Source: Marispirochaeta aestuarii
GTDB lineage: Bacteria; Spirochaetota; Spirochaetia; JC444; Marispirochaetaceae
Reading direction: 5' to 3'
Assembly: GCF_002087085.1 (NCBI RefSeq)
Contig: NZ_MWQY01000007.1
Span: 62,001 to 126,000 of the forward strand
DNA: 64,000 nucleotides
Numbering within the stretch: the first letter of the stretch is position 1; every line of letters starts with the position of its first letter. The notes under the pieces were generated by a model. It was not told where the DNA came from. It did no database searches and saw only the letters and a list, made by a program, of their open reading frames with translations. This document shows, in pieces, positions 59,502 through 64,000 of the stretch. A program made the translations under genes and the position numbers.

Positions 59502-59550
59502 GTGCTCCTCCTCCCCCGTTTATACCATGAAAATGATCGGCTCGCCATAA

Positions 59551-59585
59551 TAAAAGGGCCCGACCGCCGTACGGCAATCGGGCCC
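59551..59585 (-). terminator. Intrinsic terminator of pckG
   Basis: Minus strand GGGCCCGA/TCGGGCCC stem enclosing a second self-complementary segment GCCGTACGGC, followed by TTTTATT. Confidence 0.88.
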
Positions 59586-59610
59586 CATAATTCTGTGTTT
59601 GTGGTGCTGA

Positions 59611-61569
59611 CTATTTGCCGGCAACCTGCTCAACGGAAACGACAGCTCCAAACTTCTCCTTGAGGGCGAGGAGTTCAGCTTTCTGCTTCTCGTAAACCTT
59701 GAACAGCTGTGAGGGAAGATTCTTCTCCTTGCTGTAGGCTTCGGTCTGCAGGTCGATTCTCTTGATGATGTTGTCAACGTACAGCGCGAACTGCATGTCG
59801 TAGAGGCTCTTGGGATACTCTTTGCCGATTCCGTCAAAGAGCTTCTTCAGGTCTTCGTACTTCGGAATGAATCCGATGGGGGTCTCGATGGCTTCAACGT
59901 CACCGTTGGCATAGAGCTCAAGCCAGCCGAGCCAGACCTTTACGTCCTTCTTTTCACCCAGGAGACCCTTGCCGGAACCGCCGCGGTTCTCGTGGGTAAG
60001 GAAGTAGTTGAGTCCCGCAAGAAGGGGCTTATCCTTGATCTTGCCGGAGTTGTAGAACTTGAACTGGGCATCCATGTAGTCGGCGAGGGCACCGGGTACG
60101 AAGGGTGCATTGGCCCAGGGCTGACGGTTTACACCGGTAGCACCGACCTCGGTGGCGGTAGCCTTGGAAACTACGGACGCACCGATTGCAACACCCTCAT
60201 CAGGAGTCCTGGCAACCCATACGGGAACCATGGTGTCGGCGTCACGTCCGGAGTAGGTTACGACCTTTACGTGTACTCCCTTGGGATCTTCCGCGGCCTC
60301 TTCGTTATAGTTGTCGATGGAGGAGTTGAGCAGGGTACAGCGGGAGTTGGGGTGAGACATGGGGACCGGCTTGCCGTTGGCATCGGTCTTTCCGGGCCAC
60401 CATTCGCCCTGGAAGTTGGTTCCCTTCTGAGGGATCTCTTCACCGTCGCCGACCCAGCGGGGTTTCAGGTTCTCGTCGACAAGAACATTGGAATAGATAA
60501 CCGTGGTTTTCTCTTCCCGCAGACACTTCATCAGGTGGGGGTCGCCTTCCCAGTTAACGTCTTCAACGATACCGAAGATACCTTTTTCCGGGTTGATCGC
60601 CCGAACGGTTCCGTTGGACTCGTCGATCCAGATCTGGGCCAGGTCGTCGCCGATAAAGTCGGTACCAACCATGGCGGTGGTTGTCTTTCCGCATCCCGAA
60701 GGTGCGGCACCGGCAAAGTAGGTTTTCCGTCCGCCGGGGCCGGTCATTCCGGTAATGAACATGTGCTCGGAAAGCTCTTCCTCGACCTTCTGGTAGGTTG
60801 CACGGTCTACGGCAAAGCGGTGGTTACCCTTCTTGAGGAGCAGGGTATTACCGGCATAGGTACAGTAGGTTGAGTAACAGGTCTGCCAGCTTCTGTCCAT
60901 GTAGATGCGGGCGTTGGGTACGTCTTCGGAGCGGTTGGGGCCCTGGCTGTGAACGTTGGTAAAGAAGGTCCCGCAGCGCTCAACTTCACTGTCGAAGCTG
61001 GAGTATACGTTCCGGTACAGCAGGTCGCCGCTGGTCTGAACATAGGTGGAGGAGGTAATCATCAGGGCGGGAATGGAGGCTTTGGCACCTACGGGTCCCC
61101 GGTTCAGGAAGGAGACGTACATGGTAAGTCCCTTCATGATACCCTTCATGTTGTCCTTGACGTACTGGTGGGCTTCGGAACGCAGCTGCTTCTTTGCCAG
61201 AGCACTGATGTCCTCATCCTCGTTTATAATGTAGAAGGTCTGGCTGACCAGACGTCCCTGATCTTCAGGAAGGTCAAAGTGGATGGTGTGGTCCTTGATT
61301 GCCAGTTTTTTCTCTTCACCGGTCTCGATGCTGCGCTGCTTGACATAGGCTGCGTCTTCCCGGGTATCGCTGATAATAAAGACATTATCGGGCTCGCACA
61401 TGGAGATCGCGTTGGCGATCTTGAGCAGAGCCTCTTCGTTCTTGATCTTTGAAATTTTGGCGAGATTGGCGGAATCCAGATTCGCTTCAAAGACCTTACG
61501 TGCTTCATCGATGGTTTTCAGGCCGCCGACGTCTGAAAGGATATCTACCCCTTTCTTCATTTCTAACAT
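59611..61569 (-). CDS. pckG: Phosphoenolpyruvate carboxykinase (GTP)
   Basis: A 652-residue GTP-type PEPCK linking oxaloacetate and PEP; in fermenters it often runs toward oxaloacetate. The P-loop with the hyper-reactive cysteine reads APSGCGKTTTAM, while many homologs have FPSACGKTN. Other family segments: FITGMTGPGGRKTYFAGAAP, INPEKGIFGIVEDVNWEGDP and NWFLTH-like NYFLTHENRGG. AGGAG lies 6 nt before the ATG. It has a strong promoter, an 80-nt leader and a strong terminator, so it is probably well expressed. Confidence 0.93.
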   Translation of the reverse strand: MLEMKKGVDILSDVGGLKTIDEARKVFEANLDSANLAKISKIKNEEALLKIANAISMCEPDNVFIISDTREDAAYVKQRSIETGEEKKLAIKDHTIHFDLPEDQGRLVSQTFYIINEDEDISALAKKQLRSEAHQYVKDNMKGIMKGLTMYVSFLNRGPVGAKASIPALMITSSTYVQTSGDLLYRNVYSSFDSEVERCGTFFTNVHSQGPNRSEDVPNARIYMDRSWQTCYSTYCTYAGNTLLLKKGNHRFAVDRATYQKVEEELSEHMFITGMTGPGGRKTYFAGAAPSGCGKTTTAMVGTDFIGDDLAQIWIDESNGTVRAINPEKGIFGIVEDVNWEGDPHLMKCLREEKTTVIYSNVLVDENLKPRWVGDGEEIPQKGTNFQGEWWPGKTDANGKPVPMSHPNSRCTLLNSSIDNYNEEAAEDPKGVHVKVVTYSGRDADTMVPVWVARTPDEGVAIGASVVSKATATEVGATGVNRQPWANAPFVPGALADYMDAQFKFYNSGKIKDKPLLAGLNYFLTHENRGGSGKGLLGEKKDVKVWLGWLELYANGDVEAIETPIGFIPKYEDLKKLFDGIGKEYPKSLYDMQFALYVDNIIKRIDLQTEAYSKEKNLPSQLFKVYEKQKAELLALKEKFGAVVSVEQVAGK

Positions 61570-61657
61570 GATAAGCTCCTTCCGTTCTTGATAGGAATTT
61601 TATAGTAGAAAAAACCGGTGTCCCATACCGGATCTACGTACAGGTTCTCCGGGATGT

Positions 61658-61686
61658 ATAATAGAGATTTTTGTAGCGGGGGTCAA
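61658..61686 (-). promoter_or_regulatory. Promoter of pckG
   Basis: Minus strand TTGACC (61681-61686), 17-bp spacer, TATTAT (61658-61663). Confidence 0.75.
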
Positions 61687-61707
61687 GGAGGAACCCTGAT
61701 TTCCGGC

Positions 61708-61736
61708 TTGACGACGCCGGTCTGATTCCGAATAAT
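61708..61736 (+). promoter_or_regulatory. Promoter of the Gfo/Idh/MocA gene
   Basis: TTGACG (61708-61713), 17-bp spacer, AATAAT (61731-61736). Leader of about 34 nt with GGAGG. Confidence 0.6.
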
Positions 61737-61776
61737 GAGTTTTGAATTTTAAATTAATAGGATATTGGAGGACATG

Positions 61777-63060
61777 ATGAGGAAGCGCTATGCCGTGTGC
61801 GGCGTAAGCAACAGGGCCCTGAAAATGTTTGTGAAGCCGATGCTTTCACTCTTTCAGGAACATACGGAGGTGGTTGGACTCCTGGACCCGGACCCCCGCC
61901 GCTTTGAAGTAGCCGGAGAACAATACCCGTCATTGAAGGAACTCCCCTGCTACAAGCCCGAGGAGCTGGAAAAAATGATACGGGAGTGCAGACCCGACGT
62001 GCTGCTTATTGCCGGCAGGGACAATACTCACGCCCGGTACGTGCTTGCGGCCCTGGAACACGATATCGATTCCCTGGTGGAAAAACCGATGGCCGCCGGT
62101 GCCGAGGACTGCCAGAAGATCATCGACGCGGAAAAGAAGAGCAAAGGCCGGGTCCAGGTCACCTTCAATTACCGCTATACCGCCATACACCGGCGCATCA
62201 AGGAGATGATCCTCCAGGGCAAGGTTGGACGTATTACCTCCATCGACCTTAACTGGTACATCGACACCTACCACGGATCAAGTTACTTCCGGCGCTGGAA
62301 CCGTTACCGGGAAATCTCCGGGGGTCTTTCCATCCACAAGGCTTCGCACCACTTCGACCTGGTAAACTGGTGGACCGGACAGCGCCCCGAGGAGGTCTTC
62401 GCCTTCGGAGCACTGAACTACTACGGTCCCGAGGGACCAAAGAATCCTTCAATAAAGGACGGCCGTTTCTGTCAGACCTGTGACGAAAAGGACCAGTGCA
62501 TCTACTACCGCCGCTGGAATCACCGCACCGGCGACGCGGAGGTAAAGGACGACCACCTGGACCTGGACGAGGCCAGGAAAGCCAATTTTACCGGCTACCG
62601 TACCGACGCCTGTATCTTTGATTCGGACATACAGATCGAGGATACCTATACGGCGACCATCCGCTATGACAAGGGGGCGATGCTCTCCTATTCGGTCAAC
62701 TTTTCCACCCCCTGGGAGGGTTACCGGGTGGCCATCAACGGAACGGAGGGGCGTATAGAATCCACGGAATACCATATGCCCCAGCGTATTCCCTTCCCCT
62801 TCGAGGAGCACCAGACAATCGAATACTATCCCCTCTTCGGCTCCAAGGAGATCATCCACGTGGTCGAGCGTCCCGGCGGCCATCACGGCGCAGATCCTGT
62901 TCTGCTGGAGGATGTCTTTCTGGGACCGGATCCTTCACGGGACTACGAGATCGCCTCGAGCTCCCTTGACGGAGCCCTTGCGGTGGCCACCGGAGAGGCT
63001 GTCTGGAAATCCGTACGGGACAGGCGCCCCTACAAGCTCCGGGAACTGCTCACGTATTAG
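61777..63060 (+). CDS. Gfo/Idh/MocA-family oxidoreductase
   Basis: A 427-residue NAD(P)-dependent sugar or cyclitol oxidoreductase. A Rossmann domain starts RKRYAVCGVSNRALKMF, with LIAGRDNTHARYVLAAL and the family's EKPMA motif; the substrate domain has VTFNYRYTAIHRRIKEMI and GGLSIHKASHHFDLVNWWTG. A cysteine cluster, FCQTCDEKDQCIYY (near 230-243), lies in the substrate domain and could hold a structural metal. GGAGG precedes two adjacent ATGs (61774, 61777); the second has the better spacing. Substrate unknown. Confidence 0.9.
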   Translation: MRKRYAVCGVSNRALKMFVKPMLSLFQEHTEVVGLLDPDPRRFEVAGEQYPSLKELPCYKPEELEKMIRECRPDVLLIAGRDNTHARYVLAALEHDIDSLVEKPMAAGAEDCQKIIDAEKKSKGRVQVTFNYRYTAIHRRIKEMILQGKVGRITSIDLNWYIDTYHGSSYFRRWNRYREISGGLSIHKASHHFDLVNWWTGQRPEEVFAFGALNYYGPEGPKNPSIKDGRFCQTCDEKDQCIYYRRWNHRTGDAEVKDDHLDLDEARKANFTGYRTDACIFDSDIQIEDTYTATIRYDKGAMLSYSVNFSTPWEGYRVAINGTEGRIESTEYHMPQRIPFPFEEHQTIEYYPLFGSKEIIHVVERPGGHHGADPVLLEDVFLGPDPSRDYEIASSSLDGALAVATGEAVWKSVRDRRPYKLRELLTY

Positions 63061-63072
63061 TACTTCGACAAA

Positions 63073-63114
63073 ACCGGGGCCTTCATCCATGAAAAGAATC
63101 CGAAGGCCCCGTTG
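63073..63114. terminator. Hairpin between convergent genes
   Basis: A perfect 9-bp stem GGGGCCTTC (63076-63084) with GAAGGCCCC (63102-63110), 17-nt loop. No strong T run, but it lies between the ends of the Gfo/Idh/MocA and rsgA genes. Confidence 0.55.
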
Positions 63115-63131
63115 TACTCCGGCAGCAGGGT

Positions 63132-64000
63132 CTAATATCCCTTCTTGCCCTTATAAAACTGCTTAACAGATTTGGAAATCTGTTTCCAGCGACGCTCCTC
63201 CTCGGCCCGGGCCTGTTCATCGCTTCTGCGGTGCAGATAATTCAACTCCTTCCGCAGTTCCAGATAGCTCTCATAGCGTTCGTGGGAAAGCTCCCCGTCC
63301 ACAAGGGCCTGCTGCACTGCACAGCCCGGTTCCCCCTGGTGGGTGCAGTCGCGAAAGCGGCAGTTCCGGGCATGGTGGTCCAGGTCATGAAAGACCTCAT
63401 CCAGGGAGGCTTCTCCGGCCCAGAGCCGGAGTTCCCGTAAGCCCGGGGTATCTATCAGGGCACCACCTCCTGGAATAAAAACCAGATTGCGACTGGTCGA
63501 GGTATGTCTGCCCCGGTGGTCGCTTTCCCTGGTCTCTCCCCTGGAAAGCCGGTCTTCCCCCAGCAGGGCATTTATGAGGGAGGATTTTCCAACCCCCGAG
63601 GGGCCCAGGACAACCCCGGTCAATCCGGGGCTCAAAACACCGGCCAGTTCCTTCATACCGTCACCGGTACGGGCACTGGTCAGGATCTGCCGGACCCCGG
63701 GAGCTGCCTCCTCCGCGGCCTGAAGGGCGCTGACAATGTCGGAACACAGATCCAGCTTGTTCAAAACCAGGACCGCTTCGGCCCCGCTCTCACGAACCAT
63801 TACCAGATAGCGCTCGATTCCCCGTCGGGTAAGATTACGGCCGCCGTCCAGGCCGGCGACGATAAAAACCAGGTCCACATTGGCGGCCAGGATCTGCCGC
63901 TCCGTGGTCCCTCCGGCACTGGCGCGGGCTATACAGGCCTCCCGCCGAAGGACTCCTTCAATCAGAGATCCTTCTCTGCGCAGGGCGACCCAGTCCCCGG
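63132..64000 (-). CDS. rsgA: Ribosome small-subunit GTPase RsgA (N-terminus cut by window edge)
   Basis: The frame continues to base 64000; 288 residues are visible, beginning inside the OB-fold (GDWVALRREGS). It is a circularly permuted GTPase assisting 30S maturation. Motifs come in permuted order: G4 LVLNKLDL, G5-like LTSARTGDG, G1 VLGPSGVGKSSL, G2 region GRHTSTSR, G3 LIDTPGLREL. The zinc site is CRFRDCTHQGEPGC. A charged helical tail ends KQFYKGKKGY. Only the first part of the OB-fold is missing. Confidence 0.95.
   Translation of the reverse strand, partial: GDWVALRREGSLIEGVLRREACIARASAGGTTERQILAANVDLVFIVAGLDGGRNLTRRGIERYLVMVRESGAEAVLVLNKLDLCSDIVSALQAAEEAAPGVRQILTSARTGDGMKELAGVLSPGLTGVVLGPSGVGKSSLINALLGEDRLSRGETRESDHRGRHTSTSRNLVFIPGGGALIDTPGLRELRLWAGEASLDEVFHDLDHHARNCRFRDCTHQGEPGCAVQQALVDGELSHERYESYLELRKELNYLHRRSDEQARAEEERRWKQISKSVKQFYKGKKGY

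Overview
The window reads as chromosome of a free-living, moderately GC-rich member of the Spirochaetes (genus not determined from sequence). The reasons are a candidate periplasmic flagellar collar protein (FlcA-like, acidic N-terminus, one membrane helix, TPR domain), a FlgM-type anti-sigma factor beside rsmI, several long proteins that look spirochaete-specific, and an anaerobic, sugar-based metabolism (transketolase, NfnAB-type ferredoxin:NADP oxidoreductase, GTP-type PEP carboxykinase, hexuronate catabolism). No rRNA operon, phage, IS element or CRISPR array was seen. One tRNA, tRNA-Ala(GGC), lies at 612-685.

Layout. 0-14 kb: end of a cyclase-like ORF, tRNA-Ala, a coiled-coil protein, the nif3-like/lspA operon, a Lon-family protease, an ATPase-HDOD signalling protein, a glutaredoxin, a SpoU methyltransferase with an iron-ADH-like protein lacking its metal ligands, rsmI-flgM, and aspS. 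14-20 kb: topoisomerase IV operon parE-parC plus a third large unknown gene. 20.2-21 kb: a 680-bp tandem array built from A-A-B trimers. 21-26 kb: transketolase, thioredoxin and nfnAB. 26-32 kb: an accessory, AT-richer stretch with hicBA, mazEF, a decayed gene, a lipoprotein, an outer-membrane barrel protein and dispersed copies of the repeat family that forms the array. 32-41 kb: manC, ilvE, the FlcA candidate, an E-set protein, a methyltransferase and lipB-lipA. 41-47 kb: a receiver/CheC-like/histidine kinase cluster, then a LacI regulator with uxaB-uxaA. 47-64 kb: a CDF transporter, a class III cyclase, a coiled-coil/TPR membrane protein, an envelope cluster (barrel protein plus two CARDB lipoproteins), mutT, an AEC-type permease, a lipase-like hydrolase, pckG, a Gfo/Idh/MocA oxidoreductase and rsgA (cut by the window edge).

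How they fit together. Transketolase, thioredoxin, glutaredoxin, NfnAB and PckG give a fermentative redox and carbon network. UxaB/UxaA feed pectin-derived hexuronates toward 2-keto-3-deoxygluconate, apparently under a LacI regulator with a perfect cre-type operator in its own leader. Many monocistronic or operon-head genes have a -10 box placed 5-7 nt before the start codon and no Shine-Dalgarno, which suggests widespread leaderless or near-leaderless transcripts. Genes with longer leaders usually carry a clear GGAGG-type site. All functions are assigned by reading motifs; no database search was run.
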